The notes under the pieces: model-generated
What the model was told of the DNA's origin: nothing
The model's input: only the letters and a program-made list of their open reading frames with translations
Databases searched by the model: none
DNA from: Clostridia bacterium
GTDB lineage: Bacteria; Bacillota_A; Clostridia; Christensenellales; Aristaeellaceae
NCBI GenBank assembly: GCA_017412025.1
Contig: JAFQOY010000205.1
Span: forward strand, 1 to 5,306
Length of the DNA stretch: 5,306 bases
Direction of reading: 5' to 3'
Translations under genes and position numbers: made by a program
Shown: positions 4,900 through 5,306 of the stretch, one piece after another
How the letters are laid out: every line of letters begins with the position of its first letter
How positions within the stretch are numbered: the stretch's first letter is position 1

Positions 4900-5306
4900 T
4901 CAGAATGTGCCTGAATGTTCAGTAGTTTTTTTGTCCTGTTCAAGGTATGAATCCTCTTCTACACCGATCACATGCAAAACGCCCTGATCCACTGTAAACC
5001 GCACATTCTTTCCCGCATATCTCACACCGTACACGCGCTGCGGATCGTTCTGATAAGACGGTCTTGGATCCTCCCTGAGAATGCCAAGGAGCGCTTCCCG
5101 TTTGTCTGTGTCGATCCTTTCAAGCAGCTGATCGTCAAAATCTACCTCAAGCGCATAGCCCGCCTTTTCCGAGCCGAATCCGCCGCTCGCCTCGGGATGG
5201 CTGTCCACATACGGCAGATAGGGCTTGATATCGTAAATCGGCGTGCCGTCGAGCAGATCCGCTCCGCCGACTATAAGCGCAGGACCGTCCGGCGTGTGCC
5301 ATTCCA
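4900..5306 (-). CDS. trmO: tRNA (t6A37) N6-methyltransferase TrmO/TsaA (partial, N-terminus missing)
   Basis: The last 134 codons of a TrmO (YaeB/TsaA) gene; the frame is open to the window edge and about 100 N-terminal residues are outside. TrmO uses S-adenosylmethionine to methylate N6 of threonylcarbamoyl-adenosine at position 37 of ANN-decoding tRNAs, making m6t6A. The end of the catalytic barrel reads GADLLDGTPIYDIKPYLPY, close to the E. coli GADLVDGTPVLDIKPYLPF. The C-terminal subdomain contains ILREDPRPSY, then RVYGVRYAGKNVRF, like the DPRPAY and YG-FAG-NVRW motifs of YaeB, so this is the longer two-domain form. The GTG at 5208 is not a start: it encodes the valine of LPYVDSHPEA inside the domain. 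The protein ends in a polar tail (EEDSYLEQDKKTTEHSGTF). It converges with the acyltransferase gene and shares its terminator. Confidence 0.93.
   Translation of the reverse strand, partial: EWHTPDGPALIVGGADLLDGTPIYDIKPYLPYVDSHPEASGGFGSEKAGYALEVDFDDQLLERIDTDKREALLGILREDPRPSYQNDPQRVYGVRYAGKNVRFTVDQGVLHVIGVEEDSYLEQDKKTTEHSGTF

Noticed and set aside
5208..5210. GTG as the start of a 102-residue protein
   Set aside because: The frame continues without a stop to the window edge, and the upstream residues (GADLLDGTPIYDIKPYLPY) are a TrmO motif, so this codon is internal valine.

Overview
The window looks like a piece of a moderately GC-rich (mid-50s % by eye) Firmicutes chromosome, probably an anaerobic, gut-type Clostridia relative. 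The reasons are an oxygen-sensitive iron-sulfur L-serine dehydratase made as two separate subunits, strong AGGAGG-like ribosome binding sites, a KapD-like exonuclease with the FDLEWNQ signature, and compact gene spacing with short hairpin terminators. No transposase, integrase, CRISPR, phage gene, tRNA or rRNA is visible. This is ordinary chromosomal housekeeping and accessory content.

Left part (1-1799, minus strand): a serine-catabolism operon read right to left from a good promoter at 1771-1799. It runs sdaAB (beta subunit with ACT domain), then sdaAA (alpha subunit with the Fe-S cysteines) 3 bases later, then 35 bases later the start of a YcdX-like PHP-domain metal hydrolase that leaves the window. 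SdaAA and SdaAB together deaminate L-serine to pyruvate and ammonia. The PHP protein may only be a passenger.

Middle (1873-3118, plus strand): a divergently transcribed DEDDh 3'-5' exonuclease of the KapD/ERI-1 type with a C-terminal cysteine/histidine cluster. Its 3' flank holds an AT-rich dyad and a hairpin that can serve as a terminator for both this gene and the converging regulator.

Right part (3093-5306): a small XRE-type repressor (minus) and a 10-helix acyltransferase-3 membrane protein (plus) diverge from a 312-base, pyrimidine-rich intergenic region. The acyltransferase converges on trmO (minus, 5' end cut off by the window edge), with a shared perfect 10-bp hairpin terminator between them.

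Two start sites are better placed downstream of the longest possible frame: sdaAB at 1731 and the XRE gene at 3432. The trmO fragment extends to the window edge and does not start at the internal GTG at 5208. I see no clear undescribed system. The most testable leads are the XRE/acyltransferase divergent pair, the dyads over the exonuclease promoter, the exonuclease's C-terminal module, and an apparent excess of the hexamer GCATGC.
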